Positions 19,201-23,839 of a DNA stretch of 36,546 bases are shown piece by piece. Origin of the DNA: Bacteroidota bacterium. Lineage in GTDB: Bacteria; Bacteroidota; Bacteroidia; Chitinophagales; UBA2359. The stretch spans positions 1 to 36,546 of the forward strand of contig JAHDHV010000015.1 in assembly GCA_020631155.1 (NCBI GenBank). Direction: 5' to 3'. Position 1 is the first letter of the stretch. Every line of letters starts with the position of its first letter. The notes beneath the pieces are model-generated. The model was not told the origin of the DNA and ran no database searches. It saw only the letters and a program-made list of their open reading frames with translations. Made by a program: the position numbers and the translations under genes.

Positions 19201-19314
19201 CTGATCACATTGGCAAACAGGGCATTGTGCTTGTGCTTGTTGATGCGTAATTAATAGCTGTGCTATAAGAGCTATTAGTATTACTACAAAATGTGTAAAA
19301 GTTGCTTTTTTCAT
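1279..19314 (-). CDS. Giant T9SS-secreted multidomain surface protein (6011 residues), probable adhesin
   Basis: One uninterrupted frame encodes 6011 residues. Residues 1-29 form a signal peptide: basic MKKA, then a hydrophobic core, then AQA before Q30-C31. Residues about 30-900 hold a cysteine-containing N-terminal region and Ig-like modules. Residues 906-2244 hold five tandem repeats (265, 267, 269, 269 and 269 residues). Residues about 2245-5820 hold diverged modules built on themes such as GxWSGxGV and GxYxVTYTV, each usually with a cysteine near its start. Two paralogous blocks lie at about 2505-2696 and 3209-3399. An acidic DDDGDG stretch near residue 2735 could bind calcium. Residues about 5829-5925 are FN3-like (WTTASEKDSDYF, then YYYRLDQTDFDG). 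Residues about 5930-6011 are a T9SS type A sorting domain, with YPIP where most family members have YPNP, then VRIYDTYGRLV and a C-terminal KFVKR. The protein is therefore expected to cross the outer membrane by T9SS and be anchored or released outside. An adhesion, gliding or matrix role is inferred from architecture; no enzyme domain is seen. Confidence 0.93.
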   Translation of the reverse strand: MKKATFTHFVVILIALIAQLLITHQQAQAQCPVCQCDQVIRVTAINYGSCLDSGEIGNEEFTVLLGGTCFTADGGTGTRNYNEIVFEGCAQSTTLSFEAWEDDRGSRCNYDCCDTLLNDDEQQIGPTVTPTIPLTSPVTNGTFAVSCVTVTYDVECTVTSSDLLIDLNPAKDDVCDGEAFWLGVSVSQQLRDFVDPDCSGAPFDQDLVLFGWDSTPGSFPSNPYLTTGVVIVDGPATDHGGTTGNQVECDYELLSLVTLPPHGGGCEPEQRVVYSFLDEAVADNLGLANGCHPFVSDVITVWPEPADHNTITVTYEGCIARFEPECPNMVVDPEFVHLDQVGASTSVTIHGGSGNPCAPVTVTVPLENPSFDPTFTLPICICEEAGGATASINLALDNPPLAGDLPTGLTLGDVIVWNENNGSGTAGTSNGVTDNGDGTAIFNVPIQGGDPIPGVYTICADVGLAGCRETHCETITVKETTTAIITDEEVCITELPAYIDLTHMFSSNTLNPTDVGGTFTQYGGSGTGSVDGNHILFIDDIADLPTAHGSGTQSGTFQMSYQINTPGVNDDTTGGDDSVNDNDGCDTQDTGTLTVRFLPNPYWDSPSFICSDEEATNLLDMNNYLEDPNVQGTGTWTSNCAGLITAAGVVDPTAVAEGTICSITFTSDDPPGTTCPMTTHTEYIAIIECTPPPCTASLTGWQSPICTSDDEFIIYDSRGFIDANPYGIPPADGSSPDDVIGTYTVYTDEGLTITTTTGFTDNGDGTLTVDPQTVTNANAGVFFIQYCIDDTPDEDDPCHGYCLYEIIEIYPSIDPTFALAAIACEGDAAIDLTLDAIAEVTAYTGAGNEGDIVEWYAQAGNNVTDNGDGSGSFNPATPGVYTVCVEVGTDICARTYCSTIEVLEQPTIGTPTDFHLECSISSTGSISLSALFPGADEGGTYTYVSGGATGSVVGGALVYTAAGCYEISYEFAVSTCNAVAAGSAFVYVSEQPQPSFDLAEEYCWDGTAGNTLTPIVSSPTYTTAATQAWTSSATGVATVDAATGVVTVVAAGAVDICLQETITNVACNGTGPQDCIEETCHTLSIFDTSTLDPTITATPNPVCAGTDVTITATGNQNGEFTGIGVTDATANDGTAIFNSATPGTYTVTYTVNAGEGCTATMSIGIEVQEQPSIGTPTDVHIECYGAYSGNVSLSSLFPDADLGGTYTYVSGGATGSIVGGAFVYTAPGCYEISYEFTATDADACAAVAAGSAFVYVSERPEPSFDLGEEYCWDGTAGNTITALVNSYDYITAATEVWSTSDVAVATVDATGVVTIVGAGVVEICLEETITNATCNGTGPQDCINETCHTLTVVETAAIDATITATPNPVCAGVDVTITATGNQNGEFTGEGVTDATPNDGTAIFNSTTPGIYTVNYTVNSSEGCTATMSIAIEVQEQPSIGTPTDLHIECSISASGSVSIASLFPGASEGGTYTYVSGGATGSIVGGELVYTAAGCYEISYEFTATDADACVAVAAGSAFVYVSEEPQPSFDLAEEVCWDGTAGNTLTPIINSPEYTTAAAEVWTSSNTAVATVDAATGVVTIVAAGTVDICLEETITNPACNATGPQDCVEESCHTVTIIETGTALDPTFTAVPNPVCQGVDVVLTATGDQNGEFTGEGVTDATPNDGTAIFNSTTPGIYTVTYTVNSGEGCTATMSLSIEVQEQPTIGTPTDLHVECSISASGSVSIASLFPGASEGGTYTYVSGGATGSIVGGELVYTAAGCYEISYEFTATDADACVAVAAGSAFVYVSEEPQPSFDLAEEVCWDGTAGNTLTPIINSPEYTTAAAEVWTSSNTAVATVDAATGVVTIVSAGTVDICLEETITNPVCNATGPQDCVEESCHTLTIVETGTALDPTFTAVPNPVCQGVDVVLTATGDQNGEFTGEGVTDATPNDGTAIFNSTTPGIYTVTYTVNSGEGCTATMSLSIEVQEQPSIGTPTDLHIECSVSASGSVSIISLFPGASEGGTYTYVSGGATGSIVGEELVYTAPGCYEVSYEFTATDADACNPVPPGSAFVYISEQPQPDFDLAEEACWDGTIGNVLVPIINSPIYTTPAAEVWTSTDPTIATVDVATGFVTIVSAGTVGICLEETITNPACNGTGPQDCVEQTCHILTIIETATALDPTFTADPNPVCPGLNVILTATGNQNGEFTGEGVVDPVANDGSAIFNSSTPGTYTITYTINTDEGCTASMSLLIEVLEQVDATINSDYTACFDEDGQFDLTSLFIPGTTTEGGIFTFVPNGTAATVEGDILTYPEPGQYTVNYTIGDPDVGGQCFDFALATITIIDVPAFSFDMPETACIDDGDFPQNISNFLENENLANGEVFINGGSVAVGTDYSIDLLGLGAGDYTITYTEIIPADANNPECTFSWTQYLSILEAGDPSWTPTTPVCVTDAPICLEPDVAPTNPTTPYDWSGTGVIVDPTCPSGFAFDPAQANIGLNAVTYCIGEGACQQCETHLIEVIDQVDATINPATVCEASGGQFDLTALWIDGVTTLGGTFTVNTGTVSGDILTYIADDSFPIEVEVTYTVGIPPFDDANGCGDAVTVTLTIIEQPDAAFDLPTSFCELDPTGNNITYDLNDYLTSTDNLYSTRGGPDRVWTVVSGAATLNPDGTDFDPTGTGEVLVSMTETFSENGVECSHTWQEVVNIDAFPCETCAEAQDINLDNNIICADGSFTADVVPEGNVVLPDDDGDGLGAYGIFISGNPNYNPYINIPAAIDSYITDNINVNNPVIPQVVINNDGTYPTNTIWYMVGTVWDNGPTAVINDASCLDETSFQPFILLDSIDVTSDFCQCTNNGTDGTDSEFLVGITFNGGGAPSAYDIGGQSVADFLTEHNISANYNWQLSGGVSDGAGESSGTAALGETISIRVVDGQPWSVTITDDAGCSHVINGSCNEPEPAFTGLDGIYCTDDPPNPLFDASIFEAAYQGDRIGEWYFDGTPAPNGSLSGSGLVDNGDGTATFDPFWAGPGQHTVTYCIEYGNEPNYQNPNDPNCQNDANSEECKDNCIVCTDQIVTIYPTLDPAFFAPTAMCIDGEDASLTLDDIDNILLLWENLEPTFDPDGTVDEEDFFINWIGYGVNDLNDGNNSGSGGNIGDGTGSATFNPMDAITDYNADAISNGSPVIDINNPADFPLCILVKVEVGYPNCVQELEKQICIDLSVNAAIDDATVCGGDGQFDLTALFTDGITTPGGIFTIGSGGFTSGNGSISGDILSYEQNSDFPIIVEIEYTVGYDPNGGDCVDSNTAILTIIEQPDASFDLPFSLCEKDLEGNVIVYDLNDYLTSTNDTYATDGGPVREWTVLSGPATVASDGSAFTPTGLGSVSVQLSETFSENGVDCVSTWQEIVEIVNCNDCPYIEDVAVSETAGSAICETTDSISVTAYFNNNIALGSQIVFGYAEGNTSVDPYNGGELTEFEGNSSAMVTDLSGTGDGPFVAQLTGAAFAEEDKAVDCDPKTFIIYAYLGDISPFPEPCAPVAVTELSIFPIPEMPTTSTVLAENGNCTTVFIPACPDDVITPSTYIVTPDNVGQMLPIQVSGGAANPCTPEVYQIEIPSCCPESAWDGPSSFCRDGGTIDLTTYITSESEGHFTEWQVIAPLPVSTITDATAFDPSSYLGLITIEYSVSFTEDGSSTGTIICTNTGRQVIEITEGGDATWENPSPVCENSSVINLEDLATNTSGGIWSGDGVADDGDGTYSFDPTAVGEGSYSVTYTVGEQPCEGALTQNILVLDAVTDAEVALEDVTVCIAGVPEVYNLNNLFTPTTVSGGNFSITGGSGSGVISSNILTINEAGTFDITYSLGSAGSENCYNEGTAILTVLLQPAFTLDAPEEWCGVSKTPFNFSEYLYGTAGGGMWTLLEGTGSLGESLDPLTGEYTPVNPLYDPATAALNLVEGYITIQYSENNGVCEQTVEQVIWIDNCEDGLDVETGAAPAGMGFGGPRIGAPICEADQESYLYVFCGAINCGVLDITGMGGVPPYTFDWYSHDGNNDFSPFTPTTVVTTGLHQVAINIPSAYYKVIVTDQTGLTDNTYFAIHCSQPEAALTSEPPSMVCAGSSVELGVNAFDFDPIIPAMNLTCSDDSPIDFDNSEANAIYEWSVSPSDASIDDTGSSNITLSLPETVNQPTTYTITYSVSDEAGCMATGEVVLDVRPEVVAEISEDAVLDYCQDSENIDLTLLLSANATPGGTFYVDGESIFGNSIDPDVAAGTYTVTYQVGDAQSVFGSAVSSCNVSAAAILTIHEGADAEWLSPGTLCLGEAQSFDLNSLLTDNATTGGEWSVAPNPPGVFDGVSTFNPAIGEGYPNVYSVSYTVNLSDGRCVDVESDFISIVDQYNAKLAADEAVVCYGEGESGIDLTDYFITGNMNALDNTSEGGIFEVVAIDGETYNGSPLINGTIFTPPNESANYTIIYYFEDSPDELCGSDSDGIELEVVATPTSLWNGPARVCAESVDLTSYLVSSSTVIGETTWEIIAPITASIDEPTNFDPNVYNGQLTIQYTESNSSSNGTSDCENILTIDIEVYPTRDAYFYNPSPVCSDKSIHLNPLIKESGGGVFSGACVETDNSGNYYFNPLICGAGTYPVTYTVGEGLCRDEFIQYLAVYNQVEAGISEDASTELCNNEENFPLYSLLSPETTVGGDFYLYSQGTLLTIHPSNSNYLNISALPDSLFTDGDAKVRVVYIVGVDENDPTSTNNACNARTSILLTVYQGGNANWLNPGTICAGEAVLDLNNFLAAGADTGGTWSGEMVSSDGLLDLSATGGEAVETVITYSVDNGGCTTSVSDTLRIRGSVIATVVAPTLLCGEDHMIDLNGYLAEGSTEGGSWSGEFVQDRHYVNPWGLWGSYQFVYTVGLGDCSNSDTLTLAIEMVPDASWQSPVNVCESDGMFDLNEYLLTENTNGTWSGEGVNGNLFDPTGLEGTIYVTHSVDDGQCVGNDRQIIHVFKNVDPSWEALGTICSDHGTINLDELITGTTGGYWQGAGVNGNTFDPTGLEGAYLITYVVGETDCSEELSQIINISRTPYAPLASETVYVCDGADIPTLEAIGEFYSTFNWYASADANEPIAHNGLPTFGMASLDISTYVNGAGTYIFYVEETNAGGCTSERTAITVELGSGFSVDYTVSCVDAETGMASLSITPNGGDAPYEISTDWMHFNPLEESVEIAGDRATTFVLRDANGCETAEYTLMPDAAIDFEALVSCVEDDGSVNLTIVPSDDGENYEVSTTGGVSFDEAGVYEFDLNINEVAAVSVQLRSAGGCLSEVKEVMLDEPLFFTVTTTCADPTTGFVSINIQPNTSASYTVNVNGNDLSMNQNSFTVNPSDASNVEVYLRSENGCISDVQNIAIQEAVTADFTLYPTDPAINLGLVIVEPRNGVPPYTLSFDNGMGFGIEGNYQALLAIGTHQLVVRDSRGCLSEPQLIEVLEAMAPPKLAAYSITDIDCIGEKEVVLGVEGASKNEQYHWFLDASATIPANPPSGSSITPIPQPVANTTYYVQIVNAEENARSATLAIEVNVGGESIRIANSISKNCSETEKEYQVSFELAGGSDYQLLEGAGTIDENGLFISDLLASGESYYFVIEDANSCGRITVQGVQHCICTGLNEAGECIVGSGKTDGQLCYGESATAKAVGHHIEEEGMELGFILHDNADGDMANATIYGYSKTGEFINDGTYPMDKILYISSAISSAPFGSNVDGNCDVFTKSTASILMSSELAITTTIICSPNSDTYDLPILVEGGVPPYTIFVNGKEVASGNAGIFGPFIDGAPYEVKVVDSRGCEMTYSETPFSCVKVSVELISFTGEVQQSANLLKWTTASEKDSDYFTLMRSTDGSTFQAIAKVDGAGTTTDAQNYSHTDKDIATGTYYYRLDQTDFDGLTKQSNVISLTRGERNFTLVNVYPIPVLESVNISYTVDTDTEVQVRIYDTYGRLVAEQSVSSKAGTQTATLDASQYSAGVYFVTLTNGTKTLSTKFVKR
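9110..9710 (-). repeat. Paralogous block Y inside the giant gene
   Basis: This encodes about residues 3209-3399. Landmarks in order are GQFDLTALFTDGITTPGG, IIEQPDASFDLP, VYDLNDYLTST, and SENGVDCVSTWQEIVEI followed by a CNDC cluster. Block X about 2.1 kb away encodes the same order of landmarks with many substitutions. The pair shows an older, non-tandem duplication of a module pair, distinct from the young tandem array at 12583-16599. Confidence 0.75.
11210..11800 (-). repeat. Paralogous block X inside the giant gene
   Basis: This encodes about residues 2505-2696, with landmarks GQFDLTALWIDGVTTLGG, IIEQPDAAFDLP, TYDLNDYLTST and SENGVECSHTWQEVVNI, then a CETC cluster. It is the partner of block Y at 9110-9710. 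DNA identity is clearly lower than between the tandem repeat units, so this copy is older. Confidence 0.75.
12583..16599 (-). repeat. Five tandem roughly 800-bp coding repeats (265-269 residues each)
   Basis: Units run in translation order: 16599-15805, 15804-15004, 15003-14197, 14196-13390 and 13389-12583. Each begins with P(T/S)IGTPTD and carries three modules. The first has SGGATGS and GCYEISYEF. The second has CWDGTAGN and the Big2-like VATVDAATGVVTI. The third has PNPVC, GEFTGEGV and EGCTATMS. Units three and four are almost identical at DNA level; for example 13715-13945 and 14522-14752 match nearly base for base at an offset of 807. Units one and five are the most diverged. All units keep the reading frame. 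The pattern fits expansion by unequal crossing-over or gene conversion. Confidence 0.95.
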
Positions 19315-20357
19315 AATGCTTTTTTATTTAATTATGCTATGTAGAGAATATCATAAATAAAAATAAATATTATTTTCAGTAAAAAAAAAGAACAGAGTTG
19401 CTGAGGTAGCAATTAAAAGCTTAGAGTTGGAAAAAAATTTTACAAAAATTCATCTAATAGGAGAACAGGAGAGTCTTTAATGATAGGTTCATTAAAACTT
19501 TTGAGCAAAGTATTTAAAATACCTTTTGTTAAAAAACCTACAACATTACTTATACAAGTATATTTATCTATTTAGGGTGAAAAGTAGCATTTTTTATTTT
19601 GGTATCCAACCAAATTGACAATTCTTTTTTAATCAGGTATAACTATCTTTCTTTTTTTGCAAAAAAATGATACAATATTTCTTGACAATTCTTTGTTATG
19701 TTTTCCATGCTACACTTGACAATGGTATATTAAGGATATAGTTGACATTACTCCCAATACTTTAATTTTAACATTGCTTTTTGGCTATTTAGCTGTTAGA
19801 AATCAGCGACTAAAGCTCATAAACTGGTAATAATCAATTGTTTCTAAGTTTTCCAATGAAGCTAATTTATTGATTATCAAATATTTATAAAAACAACAAC
19901 GACTAAACTCTTCGTTACACAAATTATTAAAAAAGAAAACCGCCATAAAAAAATGCCTAGTCACAAATCCCCAATCTACGAATCAACGCCCTGCACAGTG
20001 ATAATTTAATCAACGTTTTTGAATGGAAAGAAAAGTCTAATGTACCACTATCAAGACAACTATAATTGTATTTTTATTTTAATCTAAATATAATCATTCT
20101 AATCTTTATTAAAATCTCTTTTTCGCTTTTTATTCAAAGTTCAAATACTAAAATCTCCATCTAATTAGCTAATAATCAATACTTTATAAGACATTCTCTT
20201 TCAAATTTTAAGCTACAAAAATAACAGCTATCCTCTAATACATTTCATTTAAACAAATAAGCATAAAAAATGGGTAGCATTTTTACCTAAGCAAAAACAC
20301 TACCCATTTCATTTAAAAGATAGATTTATAAAAATAGCAATCTTATAGAGTCAAATT
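19315..20357. other. 1-kb AT-rich gene-free region between rplQ and the giant gene
   Basis: No credible gene lies here. The region holds the terminator after rplQ (20268-20309) and a repeat relative at 19773-19806 (TTGGCTATTTAGCTGTTAGA). A degraded palindrome relative lies near 19900-19918, and a CACAAATCCCCAATCTACGA-type repeat lies near 19971. Four TTGACA hexamers occur on the plus strand at 19615, 19682, 19716 and 19742. The promoter of the giant gene should lie here. The only good minus-strand TAnnTTTG match is TATTTTTG at 20215-20222, some 900 bases upstream of the start and without a well-placed -33 partner, so the promoter is not assigned. Confidence 0.7.
20268..20309 (-). terminator. 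Rho-independent terminator after rplQ (end of the ribosomal cluster)
   Basis: AAATGGGTAG (20268-20277) pairs with CTACCCATTT (20300-20309) to form a 10-bp stem with a 22-base loop. On the minus strand the stem runs into a T6 tract. It lies about 50 bases beyond the rplQ stop codon, where the alpha operon would be expected to end. Confidence 0.85.
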
Positions 20358-20822
20358 CTATTCTGCATTATCTCCGCTAGGAGCTGCACCTTTATTGCCG
20401 CCACCTCTACGAGTTCTTCTTCTTCTACGTTTGCCTCCTGTCTTAGTAGTTTTTAACATACCTTCATTATAGTCTACTAACTCAATGAAGCACATTTCAG
20501 CACTATCACCTTGGCGAAAGCCAGTTTTTAAAATTCGCGTATAGCCTCCTGGACGATTTCCAATTTTTTCAGCAATATCACCGAATAACTCTTTGATGGC
20601 CTCTTTATTTTGCAAATACTTGAATACCATTCTTCTTGAATGTGTGGTATCTGTTTTAGCTCTTGTTAATAAAGGTTCAATATACTTTCTAAGAGCCTTT
20701 GCCTTAGCTAAAGTTGTGTTAATTCGCTTGTGTTGAATAAGCGAATTGGCCATATTAGACAACATTGCCTTGCGATGTGATGCTGTTCTACCTAAGTGAT
20801 TAATTTTCTTATTATGTCTCAT
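20358..20822 (-). CDS. rplQ: 50S ribosomal protein L17
   Basis: L17 binds 23S rRNA near the polypeptide exit tunnel. The start is the classic [20 protein letters not shown], and the conserved core continues through [18 protein letters not shown] and the [10 protein letters not shown] strand. At 154 residues it is longer than the enterobacterial form of about 127. The excess is a basic tail ([11 protein letters not shown]) ending in a short polar stretch, as is common in Bacteroidota. It is the last gene of the cluster: rpoA lies 191 bases upstream, across an inverted-repeat element, and a terminator follows. The ATG at 20822 is the only sensible start because the conserved N-terminus begins there. 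Confidence 0.98.
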   Translation of the reverse strand: MRHNKKINHLGRTASHRKAMLSNMANSLIQHKRINTTLAKAKALRKYIEPLLTRAKTDTTHSRRMVFKYLQNKEAIKELFGDIAEKIGNRPGGYTRILKTGFRQGDSAEMCFIELVDYNEGMLKTTKTGGKRRRRRTRRGGGNKGAAPSGDNAE

Positions 20823-20870
20823 GATGACTCTACTCTACTATCTAATGTTGTTGTTATAATTAAAGTGCTA

Positions 20871-20968
20871 TAAGTACTTAGACATAAGATATAAGACTTG
20901 AGATAATTAATTTATTATCAATGACATATACCAAGTTCAAATGTCATTTAATTTTGTCTAATTACTTA
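20871..20968. repeat. Roughly 100-bp element with terminal inverted repeats, copy B (rpoA-rplQ spacer)
   Basis: The left end TAAGTACTTAGACA (20871-20884) and the right end TGTCTAATTACTTA (20955-20968) are inverted repeats matching at 13 of 14 positions. Internal words (ATAAGATATAAGACTTGAGA, then CATTTAATTTTGTCTA) match copy A at 866-966. A weaker relative with GTTTAGACATAA and ATTGTCTACTCTTAG lies at about 23658-23753. Here the element sits between two co-transcribed essential genes, so it must tolerate or serve transcription through it. Confidence 0.65.
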
Positions 20969-21013
20969 TAATAAGGGGTTTCAATATTTATGTTGATGAG
21001 ACTACTTAAAGCC

Positions 21014-22012
21014 TTAATCTTCATCTAATTTATACTTGGAAATATCCATGCCGAAGGTTAATCCTTTTTCATTAATAAGGCTTTCAATTTCCATTAATGA
21101 TTTTTTACCAAAGTTTCTGAATTTGATCAACGCATTGGTATCGTATTGTACTAATTCAGAAAGGGTATTAATTTTTGCAGCTTTCAAGCAGTTATAAGCT
21201 CTTACAGAAAGGTCTAAATCTTCCAAAGGCGTTTTTAGAAGCTTACGCATATGCAAGATGTGTTCGTCCACTATATCTTCATCCTCATCAGACTTCACAT
21301 CGAAGGTAATGTTTTCATCAGAAATCAGCATCAAGTGTTGAATCAAAATCTTTGCTGCCTCTTTAATGGCATCCTCTGGATGGATGGTACCATCTGTTTT
21401 AATTTCTACAAATAGCTTTTCGTAGTCCGTGCGCTGTTCTACTCGCGTATTTTCGATGCTATATTTTACATTTCGAATAGGCGTGAAAATAGAATCAATT
21501 GGAATTAATCCATTGATAGATTCTTTGGGTTTATTTTCTTCGGCAGGCACATACCCTCTCCCTCTAGCAACAGTTAGCTCTAAGTCGAGATTTACCCAAT
21601 CCTCCATATTACAGATAATCAAATCGGGATTGGTAATTTTGAAAGAAGCAGTATGTTTTTCAATATCTCCTGCTCTGAATGTAGTTGAATTTTTAATAGA
21701 CACAAAAACTTTCTCTTGGTCTAAGTCGTCATCCTTTACGACTTTTTTGAAGCGCACCTGCTTCAAATTGAGGATGATTTCTGTAACATCTTCCAAAACG
21801 CCTTTGATGGTAGAAAATTCATGGCTTACCCCTGTAATTTTTACTGCAGTAATCGCATGACCTTCCAAAGACGATAAAAGCACTCGCCGCAAGGCATTAC
21901 CTACCGTAACTCCAAAGCCGGGCTCTAAAGGTCTGAATTCAAATAGACCTTCAAAGTCAGTTGTCTTTTGAGCAATGATCTTGTCTGGCTTGTGGAATGT
22001 TAAAAGACCCAT
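21014..22012 (-). CDS. rpoA: DNA-directed RNA polymerase subunit alpha
   Basis: The alpha subunit dimerises to nucleate assembly of RNA polymerase, and its C-terminal domain contacts promoter DNA and activators. The 332-residue length is normal. The N-terminal domain (about 1-230) shows EPLEPGFG-type sequence as [20 protein letters not shown] and the assembly strand [19 protein letters not shown]. The C-terminal domain (about 255-325) has [19 protein letters not shown] and [20 protein letters not shown], the paired helix-hairpin-helix motifs. It lies between rpsD and rplQ, as in most bacteria. An unusually long spacer of 352 bases precedes it. Confidence 0.98.
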   Translation of the reverse strand: MGLLTFHKPDKIIAQKTTDFEGLFEFRPLEPGFGVTVGNALRRVLLSSLEGHAITAVKITGVSHEFSTIKGVLEDVTEIILNLKQVRFKKVVKDDDLDQEKVFVSIKNSTTFRAGDIEKHTASFKITNPDLIICNMEDWVNLDLELTVARGRGYVPAEENKPKESINGLIPIDSIFTPIRNVKYSIENTRVEQRTDYEKLFVEIKTDGTIHPEDAIKEAAKILIQHLMLISDENITFDVKSDEDEDIVDEHILHMRKLLKTPLEDLDLSVRAYNCLKAAKINTLSELVQYDTNALIKFRNFGKKSLMEIESLINEKGLTFGMDISKYKLDED

Positions 22013-22364
22013 ATATATTTGGTTATTTTTTATTGAACAGATAGAAAATTAATCAACAGGAAAAATACTTTGCCATTACAAGAATCTAGTAATAAAGGTT
22101 AACAAATTGTTTTATTGGCTAGATGCTTATTTAGTCGGCTAGATAGACAATTTGATTGCAAGAAAAAAACCTAAATACTGTGCCAAAATATTTTAACAAT
22201 AACAAATTTTCATAGATTCCACATCGAAAACTCATTATCTTTTTTTTTGCCTAAGTAATTAGCACTTAACTTGCTTGATAATAGTAGTAGTTAAATTTAG
22301 CAAGGGAAGGCAAAAATAACATTTGCCTTTTGTATCTAAATCAAGATACATTAATGTAATGCTA
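22013..22364. other. Spacer between rpsD and rpoA
   Basis: These 352 AT-rich bases hold no gene. A hairpin at 22307-22329 (AAGGCAAA/TTTGCCTT, 7-base loop) lies just after the rpsD stop. On the minus strand it is not followed by a U-run, so it is more likely an RNA processing or stability element than a terminator. A pair of GGCTAGAT words lies around 22129-22145. No TAnnTTTG promoter was found. Confidence 0.6.
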
Positions 22365-22970
22365 TTACTTAGAGTAAAGTTCTACAATCAACTGTTCTTT
22401 GATGTTTTCTGGAATTTCTTCTCTTTCGGGAACGGTTAAGAAGGTTCCTTGTTGAGATTCAGGATTCCAATCTACCCAAGCAAATTTTTTGCCTTTTCCA
22501 GCTAATGACTGTGCAATTACCTCCAAGTTTTTTGATTTTGGTCGGATACCTACTACATCTCCAGCTCGCAAGCTCGTAGAAGGAATATTATTTACCCTTC
22601 CGTTCAAAGTAATGTGTTTATGAGATACCAATTGTCGAGCTGCCCTACGAGTAGGTGCTAATCCCATACGGAAAACCACATTATCTAAACGGGACTCTAG
22701 CAACTGCAATAAGATTGTACCTGTGATTCCATCCTTACGGCTTGCCTTTTTGAATAAGTTGCGAAACTGTCGCTCTAAAACACCATAAGTATATTTAGCC
22801 TTCTGCTTCTCTTTTAGCTGCAGGGCATATTCCTTAGGCATTTTTCTTCTCTTAGAAGGTCCGTGTTGTCCTGGTGGATATTGCTTTTTTTCAAAAGCCT
22901 TGTCGTAGCCGAAGATGGCTTCTCCAAATTTTCTTGCAATTTTAGATTTTGGGCCTGTATATCTTGCCAT
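22365..22970 (-). CDS. rpsD: 30S ribosomal protein S4
   Basis: S4 is a primary 16S rRNA binder that starts assembly of the small-subunit body; in enterobacteria it also represses its own operon. The 201-residue product starts [20 protein letters not shown], as in the family. The S4 RNA-binding fold lies at about 90-155 ([20 protein letters not shown], then [18 protein letters not shown]). The N-terminal region has no cysteines, so this is the zinc-free form. It lies between rpsK and rpoA, the usual alpha-operon position. Confidence 0.98.
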   Translation of the reverse strand: MARYTGPKSKIARKFGEAIFGYDKAFEKKQYPPGQHGPSKRRKMPKEYALQLKEKQKAKYTYGVLERQFRNLFKKASRKDGITGTILLQLLESRLDNVVFRMGLAPTRRAARQLVSHKHITLNGRVNNIPSTSLRAGDVVGIRPKSKNLEVIAQSLAGKGKKFAWVDWNPESQQGTFLTVPEREEIPENIKEQLIVELYSK

Positions 22971-23127
22971 ATCTAACTATTCTAAAAATTTAATATTTTT
23001 TTAAAAAAAAGATAACAAACGCATATTAAGTACTGAGTACTAATTAATTGTGCACAATTTTGTTCTAAAATATTGACATTCATTATTTTACTCAAACAGA
23101 GAGTGCCATTTAATTATTGTAGCGTAC

Positions 23128-23526
23128 TTATACCCTTCTGCGTTTAGGTGGTCGGCATCCGTTGTGTGGAAGTGGCGTAACATCTCTAATTACTGTAACA
23201 TCAATGCCTGAGGTTGTAATAGCACGTATTGCTGCTTCACGCCCCGAACCTGGTCCTTTTACAAACACCTCTACTCGCTTCAAGCCTGCATCAGCCGCTA
23301 CTTTGGCAGCGTCACTTGCTGCGATTTGCGCTGCATAAGGTGTATTTTTTTTAGAACCTCTAAAGCCTGCTTTACCTGCCGAAGCCCAAGAAATAACCTG
23401 ACCTGCTTCGTTGGTAAATGATATTAAGATATTGTTGAAACTAGATTTTATATATGCTCTACCATCTGCACTAACGCGCACTATCCGTTTCTTAACAACT
23501 TTTCTTCCTCGTCTTGATTTTGCCAT
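23128..23526 (-). CDS. rpsK: 30S ribosomal protein S11
   Basis: S11 lies on the small-subunit platform and helps shape the mRNA exit region. The 132-residue product carries the family core [20 protein letters not shown] and [20 protein letters not shown]. It also has the conserved tail [18 protein letters not shown], which contains the Asn-Gly pair known to form isoaspartate in E. coli S11. The first 16 residues are a basic extension. It sits downstream of rpsM after a 313-base spacer; in most genomes these two genes are nearly adjacent. Confidence 0.98.
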   Translation of the reverse strand: MAKSRRGRKVVKKRIVRVSADGRAYIKSSFNNILISFTNEAGQVISWASAGKAGFRGSKKNTPYAAQIAASDAAKVAADAGLKRVEVFVKGPGSGREAAIRAITTSGIDVTVIRDVTPLPHNGCRPPKRRRV

Positions 23527-23839
23527 GCTTGATATTAAAAATTGTTGGGTTTTTGAATTGCTTTGGAGTTTGAAAGCTTGTAAAGTTACAAAGTAATAAG
23601 GTTTTCATTTTTTTATAAAACTTAAAACCAATACCTAGTATTTTACTAAAAAAACATAAGTGTTTAGACATAAAAGATGTAGCGCAAAATCTGACATATT
23701 CAACTTATTATCAAAAACTTACAACTAACTCAATATTGTCTACTCTTAGTTCAAACTCTAAAATTATTGAAATTTACCTGCTTTGGCAAATTGTTTACTT
23801 TCCGATAATGTCAAATAGAAAGTTAAACAATTGACTGCT
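23527..23839. other. Spacer between rpsM and rpsK
   Basis: These 313 bases hold no gene. The stretch at about 23658-23753 resembles the inverted-repeat element of 866-966 and 20871-20968: GTTTAGACATAAAAGATG lies near one end and ATTGTCTACTCTTAG near the other. The ends have diverged and the pairing is partial. I saw no promoter or terminator. Confidence 0.55.

Noticed and set aside
19397-19411. Short hairpin TTGCT/AGCAA upstream of the giant gene
   Set aside because: Five base pairs in AT-rich DNA are expected by chance, and nothing nearby supports a role.
19615-19643. Plus-strand sigma-70 promoter TTGACA-N17-TATAAC
   Set aside because: It is not called as a promoter because no plus-strand gene follows and Bacteroidota use a different consensus. 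It is kept only as an observation about repeated TTGACA words.
21429-21860. 143-residue plus-strand frame over rpoA
   Set aside because: It is an antisense shadow of a conserved essential gene; no independent evidence of coding.
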